Shown: positions 6,898-13,958 of the stretch, one piece after another
Layout: each line of letters starts with the position of its first letter
Position numbering within the stretch: position 1 is the first letter of the stretch
Origin: JAAYCI01 sp964370045
GTDB taxonomy: Bacteria; Bacillota; Clostridia; Oscillospirales; Ruminococcaceae
Direction of reading: 5' to 3'
Length of the DNA stretch: 14,869 bases
Assembly (NCBI GenBank): GCA_964370045.1
Contig: CAYJGZ010000029.1
Coordinates: 1 to 14,869 of the forward strand
Translations under genes and position numbers: made by a program
Notes under the pieces: model-generated
The model's input: only the letters and a program-made list of their open reading frames with translations
What the model was told of the DNA's origin: nothing
Databases searched by the model: none

Positions 6898-8085
6898 ATG
6901 AAGCTTAACCCCAATTACGCAAACCTGAAAGACAGCTACCTGTTTGTGGACATTGCACGCAGAGTGGCCGCATACACAAAGGAAAACCCCGATGCGGATA
7001 TTATTCGCCTTGGCATAGGCGATTGCACCCGTCCGCTGCCTGCGCCCATCGTGCAGGCGATGAAGGATGCGGCAGACGAGCAGGGCGATGCAAAGACGTT
7101 TCACGGCTACGGCCCCGAGCAAGGGTATGAATTTTTGCGCAGTGCCATCGCAGGATACTACGCAAAGTGGGGCGTGAAGCTGGATGCCTCGGAGGTGTTT
7201 GTTTCGGAGGGCGCAAAGAGCGACTGCGGCAACATTCTTGAAATATTCAGCGCGGACAACACGGTGCTGGTGCCCGACCCCGTGTACCCCGTGTATGTGG
7301 ACGCAAACGTGATGGACGGCCGCCGTATTATATACATGGAGGGAAACAGCGAAAACAACTTCCTGCCCATGCCAAACAAAAGTGTGAAGGCGGACATCAT
7401 CTACCTTTGCAGCCCCAACAACCCCACGGGTGCCGCCTACACAAGGCAGCAGCTTGCCGAGTGGGTTGAGTACGCCTGCGAAAACGATGCGGTGATTTTG
7501 TTTGATGCCGCATACGAGAGCTTTGCGCAGACAGAGGGCGTGCCGCACAGCATTTATGAGGTGGCAGGTGCGGAGAAGTGCGCTATCGAGATATGCTCGC
7601 TGTCCAAGACGGCGGGCTTTACGGGCACACGTTGCAGCTACACCATAGTGCCCAATGCGCTAAACGCAGGTGACGTAAACCTGAACCGCATGTGGAACCG
7701 CCGCCAGACGACCAAGTTCAACGAGGTAAGCTACGTGGTACAGCGTGGCGCCGAGGCTGTGTTTACGGATGAGGGCATGGCCGCCTGCATGGAAAATGTG
7801 GCATACTACAAAAACAACGCCGCCGCCATCTCCGCCGCACTCACCGAGATTGGCGTATGGCACTGCGGTGGCAAGGACAGCCCCTACATCTGGCTGAAGT
7901 GCCCAAGCGGCATGGACTCGTGGAGCTTTTTTGACCTTCTGCTGAACAAAGCAGGCGTTGTGGGCACACCCGGCGCAGGCTTTGGCAAAAACGGCGAGGG
8001 CTACTTCCGCCTTACCGGCTTTGGCGATGCAGGGCGCACTAAAGAGGCCATAGAGCGTGTGAAAAAGCTGTTTGCGTCGCTGTAA
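6898..8085 (+). CDS. dapL: LL-diaminopimelate aminotransferase
   Basis: The 395-residue product is a fold-type I PLP aminotransferase of the DapL group. DapL converts tetrahydrodipicolinate plus glutamate directly to LL-diaminopimelate and 2-oxoglutarate, supplying lysine and peptidoglycan precursors in the cytosol. Supporting motifs are the N-terminal LKDSYLFVDIARRV, LGIGDCTRPLP (GIGDxTRPL is characteristic of DapL), FHGYGPEQGYEFLR, SPNNPTG with N175, FDAAYESF with D203 and Y206, and SLSKTAGFTGTR with the PLP lysine at K237. Length is close to the family norm (about 390-410). ATG at 6898 was chosen because the family's N-terminus begins here and AGGAAGGA (6879-6886) precedes it. An in-frame ATG at 6814 overlapping the lacI-type stop would add 28 unrelated residues without a ribosome site. 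No other lysine genes are in the window. Confidence 0.93.
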   Translation: MKLNPNYANLKDSYLFVDIARRVAAYTKENPDADIIRLGIGDCTRPLPAPIVQAMKDAADEQGDAKTFHGYGPEQGYEFLRSAIAGYYAKWGVKLDASEVFVSEGAKSDCGNILEIFSADNTVLVPDPVYPVYVDANVMDGRRIIYMEGNSENNFLPMPNKSVKADIIYLCSPNNPTGAAYTRQQLAEWVEYACENDAVILFDAAYESFAQTEGVPHSIYEVAGAEKCAIEICSLSKTAGFTGTRCSYTIVPNALNAGDVNLNRMWNRRQTTKFNEVSYVVQRGAEAVFTDEGMAACMENVAYYKNNAAAISAALTEIGVWHCGGKDSPYIWLKCPSGMDSWSFFDLLLNKAGVVGTPGAGFGKNGEGYFRLTGFGDAGRTKEAIERVKKLFASL

Positions 8086-8090
8086 GACAC

Positions 8091-8195
8091 GGGTGCGGAC
8101 AAAAGAGTAGGTTTGATTTGTTTTTTTGGTATACCCTCCGCTGTAGGCGGAGGGTATACTGTTTTTTTTACACTTGATGTAGGGTGTTTTGTCCG
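8091..8195 (-). repeat. Intergenic palindromic element, copy 1
   Basis: On the plus strand: GGGTGCGGACAAAAGAG, AGGTTTG, a T-tract, a 13-bp perfect hairpin (GTATACCCTCCGC at 8129-8141 with its complement at 8147-8159), a second T-tract, and TTTTGTCCG (8187-8195), which is the inverse of CGGACAAAA at 8096-8104. It starts 5 bp after the dapL stop. It aligns with copy 2 at 13084 in the opposite orientation, apart from a 5-nt insertion after AGGTTTG. Confidence 0.75.
8129..8169 (+). terminator. Intrinsic terminator of dapL, inside palindromic element copy 1
   Basis: A perfect 13-bp stem (8129-8141 / 8147-8159) with loop TGTAG, followed by TG and a run of eight T. It is the only terminator-like structure between dapL and the marR promoter. 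Confidence 0.8.
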
Positions 8196-8270
8196 TAATC
8201 AACACCGTGCATCCATGCCCTGCGCGCGCAAAGCACTATGTGAAATAATTGTGAGCTTTTTGTGGGGTGC

Positions 8271-8299
8271 TTGACTTTTCTGAATAAAACTAATACAGT
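8271..8299 (+). promoter_or_regulatory. Promoter of the marR-ABC-ABC operon
   Basis: TTGACT (8271-8276), a 17-bp spacer and TACAGT (8294-8299). The -35 matches consensus at 5 of 6 bases and the -10 at 4 of 6. It would give a leader of roughly 125 nt before the marR start. The rest of that leader (8328-8418) shows no recognisable structure or reading frame. Confidence 0.6.
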
Positions 8300-8327
8300 T
8301 AAGGCGGTTAATATTTAACCATCTTAA
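8299..8327. promoter_or_regulatory. Palindromic operator candidate for the MarR regulator
   Basis: An inner palindrome GGTTAA-TAT-TTAACC (8306-8320) is flanked symmetrically by TTAAG (8299-8303) and CTTAA (8323-8327). This gives a 29-bp dyad centred at 8313 with one 2-bp mismatch per arm. It touches the -10 box and covers the expected transcription start, a typical position for repression by an autoregulated MarR protein. Confidence 0.65.
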
Positions 8328-8433
8328 ATATTTTGTCTGAAAATAAAGTTATTCGTCGAACAAAAGCGTAAAAGTGTAGTAGACATTGCCTAAAACAGAG
8401 CAAGTAACGACATTAAAAGAGGAGGTATGATTT

Positions 8434-8931
8434 GTGCTTGGGCTAAATGATATGGCACAAGGGCAGTATGCACAAGCGCTTAGACTTTTTGAGCAGATGC
8501 ACAACCTGCGCAAAATGTGGATGAGCTTTGAGATGATGCCGCCCCTAAAGCACAGCGATATGATATTGCTTAGCACACTAAGCCACATGCTGAGCAAACA
8601 CCCAAAGGTGACGGTAAGTGCGCTTGCAAAGGCCCTGCATCAGTCGGTGCCGGGAATATCCCAAAAGGTGAGCTTTCTTGAAAAAGAGGGATACATCAGC
8701 CGAATATCGGATGATAGCGACCGACGGGTGGCGTACCTACACATGACGGAAAAGGGCGTTAAGGTGACAGGGGATGCCCTAAGGTTTATGCTGGGAAACA
8801 TGCAGGCGGCGCTAAACCGCCTTGGTGAAGAGCGAGCACAGCAGCTGATTTTGCTTTTGGAAGAGTTTGGAAAGATAGCACAAAAAAGTGAGGGAGTGGA
8901 TGATTTTTGCTTAAACTGCGACGATACCTAA
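8434..8931 (+). CDS. MarR-family transcriptional regulator
   Basis: The 165-residue product has the MarR winged-helix fold: an N-terminal dimerisation helix, the SDMILLSTLSHML helix (about 41-53), the recognition region VTVSALAKALHQSVPGISQ (about 59-77) and the wing SDDSDRRVAYLHMTEKG (about 92-108) with the hallmark D96-R97-R98. GTG at 8434 is the start because AGAGGAGGT (8418-8426) lies 7 nt upstream. The 3' end overlaps the next gene by 25 bp, implying translational coupling with the ABC pair. MarR proteins next to exporter genes usually repress the operon until a drug or toxic compound binds; the palindrome at 8299-8327 is the likely site. The ligand is unknown. The C-terminal CLNCDDT tail carries two cysteines, perhaps incidental because this stretch is also coding for the next gene. 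Confidence 0.92.
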   Translation: MLGLNDMAQGQYAQALRLFEQMHNLRKMWMSFEMMPPLKHSDMILLSTLSHMLSKHPKVTVSALAKALHQSVPGISQKVSFLEKEGYISRISDDSDRRVAYLHMTEKGVKVTGDALRFMLGNMQAALNRLGEERAQQLILLLEEFGKIAQKSEGVDDFCLNCDDT

Positions 8932-11141
8932 AACGATACACAGTTATTATTCTTGCGGCGATTGTGCTGCTTTTGGGGCAGGCTATTTTGGAGCTGAACC
9001 TGCCCAACATGATGAGCAGAATAGTGGACGTGGGCATCCAAAAGGCGGGCATTGAGGAGGTCTCGCCGCTTGCGATGGCGGATGATGCGTACGACTTAAT
9101 GCTTCGCTTTATGAGCGAGGAGGACGCGCAAAAGTTTGCGGCGGCGTACACGCCATATGGGGGATTGAGCGATGAACAAACGCAGGATGCAGACGGAAAG
9201 TACCCGATGTCCTCTGAAAAGGGTGCGATGATACGCACTTCCACCGAAGCGGATACCATTGAGGGCTCGGATGCGGCGTTTGGCCGTGCGTCCTATGCGT
9301 TTATGGACTTTATACAAAAAAGCGCAGAGCAAAGCGGTGGCGAAGCGGCGGCAAGCACCACAAGCGCAAGCGCCGAGCTTGACTTTGAGGCACTGCGCAC
9401 GCAGATACCCATGCTATTAGAGCTGCCGCAGGAGGCAATACAGCCCTCCATAGAGATTTCGCAGGAAATACCACCCGAGATGACAGGCTCTGTTGCGGCG
9501 GTGCTGAACCGTGCGTTTTACGAGGACCTCGGCGCAGACGTGAACGGCATACAGATGGGCTACATCATCCGCATAGGGCTTATCATGCTGCTTTTGTCGG
9601 TGGCGGGCGTTGTGTGTGCCGTGGGTGCGGGCTACGGCTTTGCACGTGTGGGTGCAGGCGTTGCACGGGATTTACGCAGGGATATTTTTGCGAAAGTCAA
9701 CGGATTTTCCAATGTTGAGATGGATAAGTTCTCCACCGCAAGCCTTATCACACGCACCACAAACGACGTGACACAGGTGCAGATGCTGTACACCATGGGT
9801 ATGCGGATGCTGGTGTTTGCGCCCATTATGGGCATAGGCGGCGTTGTCATGGCGCTGAGCAAATCGCTTAGCATGGGCTGGATTCTCATGGCGGCGGTGC
9901 TGGTGATTTCGGTGGCGATAGGCATTATTTACCTAATCGTGCGCCCCCGTTTTAAGCGTGTGCAAAAGCTCACCGACCGCCTAAACCTCGTCTCCCGTGA
10001 GGGGCTTACGGGCATGATGGTGGTGCGCTCCTTTTCCAACCAAGACTTTCAACAAAAGCGCTTTCAAAAAGCTAACGAAGAGCTGACAAACAACACACGC
10101 TACACAGGGCGAGCAATGTGGATGCTGTTCCCCGTTTTGATGCTGGTCATGAACGCTGTGTCGCTGTTTATTATCTGGTTTGGCGCGGAGCAAATAGCCG
10201 CCTCCACCATACAGGTGGGCGACATAATGGCGTTTATCCAGTACTCTATGCAGGTTATCATGGCGTTTATTTTTATCGCTATGATTTTCATCATGGTGCC
10301 TCGTGCGGCGGTGTCGGCGGAGCGCATAGACGAGGTTTTGCGCAACGAGGAAGTGATAAAAGACCCCGATGCGCCGGTGCACTTTGAGGGCAAGGCAAAG
10401 GGCGAGGTGGTGTTTGAAAACGTTAATTTCCGCTACGATGCGGCGGAGGACAACGTGCTTACGAACATTTCCTTTACCGCAAAGCCGGGGCAGACCACCG
10501 CATTCATCGGAAGTACCGGCAGCGGAAAATCCACGCTGATAAACCTTATCCCCCGTTTTTACGATGTCACATCGGGAAAAATCACGATAGACGGGGTGGA
10601 CGTGCGCAACATTGCGCAGGAGGAGCTTCGGGACAACATAGGCTATGTGCCCCAAAAGAGCCTGCTTTTCAGCGGCGATATTTCGTACAACCTGCGCTTT
10701 GGCGGCGAAGATGCGAGCGAAGAGGAGCTACGCACCGCCGCAGAAATTGCGCAGGCTACCGAGTTCATAAACGAGATGGAGGACGGCTTTGACACCGAAA
10801 TAGCGCAGGGCGGCGGCAATGTCTCGGGCGGTCAGCGCCAGCGGCTGTCCATCGCAAGAGCGCTTGTGAAAAAAGCGCCCGTGTACATTTTTGACGACAG
10901 TTTCTCCGCACTCGACTTCGCCACGGACAAGCGCCTGCGCAAGGCGCTAAAGCCGTACACGCAAAGCTCGGCGGTGCTGATTGTGGCGCAGAGAATTTCC
11001 ACCATACGCACGGCGGACAACATAATAGTGCTGGATAACGGACACATAGTGGGCATGGGCAAGCACGAGGCGCTCATGAAAGAGTGCGACACCTACCGTG
11101 AAATTGCCCAAAGTCAGCTGAGCGAGGAGGAACTGGCATGA
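8907..11141 (+). CDS. ABC exporter half-transporter with degenerate ATP site (TM287-like subunit)
   Basis: 744 residues: a type-I exporter membrane domain (TM1 about 12-30, TM2 about 217-240, further helices to about 475) fused to a nucleotide-binding domain (about 500-744). Walker A GSTGSGKST is at 535-543 with K541, the Q-loop motif is VPQKSLLFSG, and the signature VSGGQ ends at 643. Walker B is YIFDDS: D664 replaces the catalytic glutamate. The switch-loop histidine is glutamine Q695 (VAQRIS). These substitutions mark the non-catalytic partner of heterodimeric exporters such as TM287/288. An unusual insertion of about 170 mostly acidic residues (about 46-216) separates TM1 from TM2, presumably outside the membrane, explaining the length (half-transporters are usually about 580-620). 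The TTG start at 8907 overlaps marR by 25 bp, with AGGGAG about 10 nt upstream. The pair probably exports a drug or peptide; the substrate is unknown. Confidence 0.93.
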   Translation: MLKLRRYLKRYTVIILAAIVLLLGQAILELNLPNMMSRIVDVGIQKAGIEEVSPLAMADDAYDLMLRFMSEEDAQKFAAAYTPYGGLSDEQTQDADGKYPMSSEKGAMIRTSTEADTIEGSDAAFGRASYAFMDFIQKSAEQSGGEAAASTTSASAELDFEALRTQIPMLLELPQEAIQPSIEISQEIPPEMTGSVAAVLNRAFYEDLGADVNGIQMGYIIRIGLIMLLLSVAGVVCAVGAGYGFARVGAGVARDLRRDIFAKVNGFSNVEMDKFSTASLITRTTNDVTQVQMLYTMGMRMLVFAPIMGIGGVVMALSKSLSMGWILMAAVLVISVAIGIIYLIVRPRFKRVQKLTDRLNLVSREGLTGMMVVRSFSNQDFQQKRFQKANEELTNNTRYTGRAMWMLFPVLMLVMNAVSLFIIWFGAEQIAASTIQVGDIMAFIQYSMQVIMAFIFIAMIFIMVPRAAVSAERIDEVLRNEEVIKDPDAPVHFEGKAKGEVVFENVNFRYDAAEDNVLTNISFTAKPGQTTAFIGSTGSGKSTLINLIPRFYDVTSGKITIDGVDVRNIAQEELRDNIGYVPQKSLLFSGDISYNLRFGGEDASEEELRTAAEIAQATEFINEMEDGFDTEIAQGGGNVSGGQRQRLSIARALVKKAPVYIFDDSFSALDFATDKRLRKALKPYTQSSAVLIVAQRISTIRTADNIIVLDNGHIVGMGKHEALMKECDTYREIAQSQLSEEELA

Positions 11142-13018
11142 GCGATAACAAAAGACAAGAGCCTCCACGCAGAGGAGGAATGAACCAAGGGCCGAACGCC
11201 GCCGCAATGCCGGGCGAAAAGGCGAAAGACTTTAAGGGCACGTGGAAAAAGATGCTGCGCTACCTAAGCGGATACATGCCTGCCATTGTGGCGTGCCTGC
11301 TCATTGCGATGGGCTCGTCCGTGTTCACCATTTTAGGCCCGAGGATTTTGGTGGGAGCGACGGATGAGCTGTTCAATGGCCTTTTGGAGATGATAACAGG
11401 CGCGGACGCAGGCGGCGACGGCATTGTGGGAATTAACTTTGATGTGATACTGCGAGTGCTGATATTCTGCGGAATAATCTATGTGGTAAGCGCTGTGCTT
11501 ATGTATGTTCAAGGCTTTATACTGAACAATATAGCGTGCAAAATAAGCTACCGCATGAGGGAGGAGCTTTCGAGCAAAATAGACCGTATGCCCCTTTCTT
11601 ACTTCGACCGTGTGCCCTACGGCGATGTGCTCTCCCGCATAACAAACGACGTGGACACGTTGACACAAACGTTCAACCAAAGCCTTCCGCAGATGGTATC
11701 CTCCATAACAAGCATCATAGGTGTGTGCATTATGATGTTCACCATAAACGTGTGGATGACGCTTGTCACGCTGCTTGTCCTGCCGTTGTCCATGCTGTTT
11801 GTCTCCAAGATAGTAAAGCGCAGCAGGCCCCACTTTCAGCACCAGCAGGACTACATAGGCAAGGCGAATGCAAAGGTGGAGGAGATGTACGCAGGCCACG
11901 CCGTTGTAAAGGCGTTCAACCGTGAAGAGGTGGCGGAAGAGGAGTTTGACGAGATAAACAAAGAGCTGTACAAGTCCGCATGGAAAAGCCAGTTTTGGGG
12001 CGGCATAATGATGCCGGTGATAAACTTCGTGGGGAACCTTGGCTATGTTATCGTGGTGGTGCTGGGCGGCTTCTTCACGCTTGTGGGTAGTATTTCTGTG
12101 GGCGAAATACAGGCGTTCATACAGTATGTGCGCAGCTTCACCCAGCCCGTGAGCCAAATAGCCAACGCCTCCAATGTATTGCAGCAAACGGCGGCGGCGG
12201 CGGAGCGTGTGTTTGAGTTTTTGGACGAAGAGGAGGAAACTGCCGACGCACAGGATGCGGCAGAGCTTCCCAAGGAGGATTACAGCGTTAAGTTTGAGGA
12301 CATAAGCTTTGGCTACCTGCCCGAAAAAACAATAATACACAACTTTTCCGTGGACGTGAAGCAGGGCCAGCAGGTGGCCATTGTAGGGCCTACGGGTGCG
12401 GGAAAGACCACCATGGTAAAGCTTCTCATGCGCTTTTACGATGTGAACAGCGGCGCAGTGCTTGTGGGTGGCGAGGATGTGCGCCGCTACCACAGGGGCG
12501 AGCTGCGTGGGATGTTCGGCATGGTGCTTCAGGAGACATGGCTGTACAACGACACCATAATGGAAAACATCCGCTACGGCCGCCTTGATGCAAGTGATGA
12601 GGAGGTAGTGGCGGCGGCAAAGGCGGCGCAGGCAGACCGCTTTATCCGCACACTGCCCGATGGCTACAACATGGTGCTGAACGAGTCCGCCTCCAACATT
12701 TCGCAGGGGCAAAAGCAGCTGCTCACCATCGCGCGCACTATCCTGTCCGAGCCTAAAATAATGATTTTGGACGAAGCGACGAGCAGTGTGGATACCCGCA
12801 CCGAGATGGCCATTCAAAAGGCGATGAAGCAACTTATGCAAAACCGCACAAGCTTTGTCATTGCGCACCGCCTGTCCACCATTCGGGATGCGGACATGAT
12901 TTTGGTGATGCGTGACGGCGACATTGTGGAGACGGGTAACCACGTGGAGCTTTTGGCAAAGGGTGGCTTTTATGCGGAGCTGTACAACAGTCAGTTTGAG
13001 CAAAGCGAGGCTATTTAG
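11138..13018 (+). CDS. ABC exporter half-transporter with catalytic ATP site (TM288-like subunit)
   Basis: 626 residues: a cytosolic Pro/Gly-rich N-terminus (1-35), a type-I exporter membrane domain (about 45-345) and a nucleotide-binding domain (about 380-626). Walker A GPTGAGKTT is at 417-425 with K423, the Q-loop is VLQETWLYND, Walker B is IMILDEATSSVD with D545 and catalytic E546, and the switch histidine is H577 (IAHRLSTI). Its signature is altered to ISQGQ (S522-Q525) instead of SGGQ. This complements the upstream protein: one ATP site would be complete (this Walker A/B and E546 with the partner's SGGQ), the other degenerate, as in TM287/288 and LmrCD. ATG at 11138 overlaps the previous stop (ATGA), with GAGGAGG (11124-11130) 7 nt upstream, so the two are translated together. 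No T-tract terminator follows; a palindromic element does. Confidence 0.95.
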   Translation: MSDNKRQEPPRRGGMNQGPNAAAMPGEKAKDFKGTWKKMLRYLSGYMPAIVACLLIAMGSSVFTILGPRILVGATDELFNGLLEMITGADAGGDGIVGINFDVILRVLIFCGIIYVVSAVLMYVQGFILNNIACKISYRMREELSSKIDRMPLSYFDRVPYGDVLSRITNDVDTLTQTFNQSLPQMVSSITSIIGVCIMMFTINVWMTLVTLLVLPLSMLFVSKIVKRSRPHFQHQQDYIGKANAKVEEMYAGHAVVKAFNREEVAEEEFDEINKELYKSAWKSQFWGGIMMPVINFVGNLGYVIVVVLGGFFTLVGSISVGEIQAFIQYVRSFTQPVSQIANASNVLQQTAAAAERVFEFLDEEEETADAQDAAELPKEDYSVKFEDISFGYLPEKTIIHNFSVDVKQGQQVAIVGPTGAGKTTMVKLLMRFYDVNSGAVLVGGEDVRRYHRGELRGMFGMVLQETWLYNDTIMENIRYGRLDASDEEVVAAAKAAQADRFIRTLPDGYNMVLNESASNISQGQKQLLTIARTILSEPKIMILDEATSSVDTRTEMAIQKAMKQLMQNRTSFVIAHRLSTIRDADMILVMRDGDIVETGNHVELLAKGGFYAELYNSQFEQSEAI

Positions 13019-13053
13019 CGGCAGAGCCTTGGGTGCTGTCCCAAAAAAATAAA

Positions 13054-13233
13054 ACACGGCAATTACCACAGCGGAGTAAGAGTAGTGGGCAAATAAAAGT
13101 GATTTAGAATACGCTGGGCGCAAGAAGAAGGCGGTATATCCTCCCCCGCCTACGGCGGGGGAGGATATACCAAAAAAACAAACCTGCTCTTTTATCCGCA
13201 CCCCAAGTAAGTTTAGTGTGGTAATTGCCGTGT
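13054..13233. repeat. 180-bp segment bounded by perfect 17-bp inverted repeats
   Basis: ACACGGCAATTACCACA (13054-13070) is the exact reverse complement of TGTGGTAATTGCCGTGT (13217-13233). Palindromic element copy 2 and its 18-bp hairpin lie inside, so the whole segment is nested-palindromic, like a MITE. AAA flanks both sides, but this is too simple to count as a target-site duplication. Most of the gap between the ABC operon and the DUF4190-like gene is this segment, and its right end abuts that gene's -10 region. Confidence 0.7.
13084..13204 (+). repeat. Intergenic palindromic element, copy 2
   Basis: Contains AGTGATTTAGAAT (13098-13110), an 18-bp perfect hairpin (GGTATATCCTCCCCCGCC at 13133-13150, loop TAC, complement at 13154-13171), an A-tract, and CTCTTTTATCCGCACCCC. 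Its reverse complement aligns with copies 1 and 3. On the plus strand the hairpin is followed by A rather than T, so it is not an intrinsic terminator for the ABC operon. Confidence 0.75.
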
Positions 13234-13239
13234 AAAGTA

Positions 13240-13248
13240 TGTTACAAT
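13240..13248 (+). promoter_or_regulatory. Extended -10 promoter of the DUF4190-like gene
   Basis: TGT followed by TACAAT (13243-13248). No good -35 is present at 16-18 bp; TTGCCG at 13225 is only 12 bp away. The following leader up to GGAGGTG closely matches that of the gene at 13959. Confidence 0.55.
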
Positions 13249-13281
13249 GATAAAAATAGGATACTGGAGGTGCAACATAAA

Positions 13282-13704
13282 ATGGCTGATGAAAGATATA
13301 ACGGGCAAAACGGCATGGGCACGCCACCCCCGAGCGCAGGTGCTCCGCCCTCATACGGCGCTCCGCCTCCCGGTGCAGGTATGCCGCCCTACGGCGTGCC
13401 AACCTACGTTGTGGTAAACCCCAATGCCTACAAAAAGGTTCATGCGGCGGGGCTTGTCGGTTTTATCATGGGCGTGGTGGGCATATTTCTGAGCTTTCTT
13501 TTGGTTGTGCCGCTGGTGGGGCTGATATTCAGCATTATAGGCATGGTAAAGTTTGATGCCACGCGGCACAAGTACAGGGGCTTTGCTATCGCAGGGCTTG
13601 TATGTAGCATTGTGGGCGTTGTGTACGGCGTGATACAGATAGTTGTGCTGGTATTTTCGTATTCGCTGGTAACGGATATTGTTAGCGCTCAGCTGACGCT
13701 GTGA
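13282..13704 (+). CDS. Small DUF4190-like membrane protein with Pro/Gly-rich head
   Basis: 140 residues. Residues 1-50 are hydrophilic and rich in Pro, Gly, Ala and Tyr (APPSYGAPPP, GAGMPPYGVP). Two hydrophobic spans follow: about 54-89, long enough for a helical hairpin with Gly-rich turns, and about 100-130. The pattern AAGLVGFIMGVVGIFLSF then GFAIAGLVCSIVGVV resembles DUF4190-type membrane domains, common in Bacillota and Actinobacteria and of unknown function. ATG at 13282 was chosen because GGAGGTG (13266-13272) lies 9 nt upstream; an in-frame ATG at 13225 precedes the -10 box and would not be on the transcript. The gene seems monocistronic, with its own extended -10 promoter and a terminator candidate at 13879. 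Its promoter/leader resembles that of the next gene, and the MPPYGVP segment echoes the MPAHGVP repeats there. Function unknown. Confidence 0.82.
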   Translation: MADERYNGQNGMGTPPPSAGAPPSYGAPPPGAGMPPYGVPTYVVVNPNAYKKVHAAGLVGFIMGVVGIFLSFLLVVPLVGLIFSIIGMVKFDATRHKYRGFAIAGLVCSIVGVVYGVIQIVVLVFSYSLVTDIVSAQLTL

Positions 13705-13786
13705 TAGCACTGTCCAAAAAGAATATTGTTTCGCATCCTAAATGTTGAGAATGGCCACTTTTGTTTCTGAGCTTATCGGCAAAAAA

Positions 13787-13881
13787 GGGAGTGGACAAAA
13801 GAGGAGTTTTCTTGATACCCTCCGCCACAGGCGGGGGGTATCGTCTTTAGCACATTCTAAATCACTGCGTTTGGACACTCC
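13787..13881 (-). repeat. Intergenic palindromic element, copy 3
   Basis: On the plus strand: GGGAGTGGACAAAAGAGG, a hairpin GATACCCTCCGCC (13814-13826) with GGCGGGGGGTATC (13830-13842; one G-U pair, loop ACA), ATTCTAAATCACT (13854-13866, the exact inverse of 13098-13110 in copy 2), and GTTTGGACACTCC, roughly inverse to the left end. The stretch 13705-13786 before it shows nothing recognisable. Confidence 0.72.
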
Positions 13882-13906
13882 ACCTAAAAAACAAAGGTGG
13901 ATTTTT
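13879..13906 (+). terminator. Intrinsic terminator candidate after the DUF4190-like gene
   Basis: TCCACCT (13879-13885) pairs with AGGTGGA (13895-13901) across a 9-nt A-rich loop, followed by TTTTT. The stem is short but perfect. It sits 175 bp after the stop and just before the next gene's promoter, so it would insulate the two genes. Confidence 0.55.
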
Positions 13907-13918
13907 GGGCAAAAGGTA

Positions 13919-13927
13919 TGCTATAAT
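13919..13927 (+). promoter_or_regulatory. Extended -10 promoter of the tandem-repeat gene
   Basis: TGC followed by a perfect TATAAT (13922-13927). There is no recognisable -35 at normal spacing. GGAGGTG (13945-13951) follows and ATG is at 13959. Confidence 0.7.
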
Positions 13928-13958
13928 GATGAAAATATGCTCTTGGAGGTGTGGTGTC

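Noticed and set aside
13031..13049. TTGGG/CCCAA hairpin after the ABC operon as a terminator
   Set aside because: The stem is only 5 bp and is followed by A, not T, on the plus strand.
11333..13402. A 689-codon open frame on the minus strand
   Set aside because: It lies opposite the second ABC gene, is rich in His, Tyr, Cys and Val as expected from antisense of this codon usage, shows no known domain, and the sense frame has all ABC motifs.
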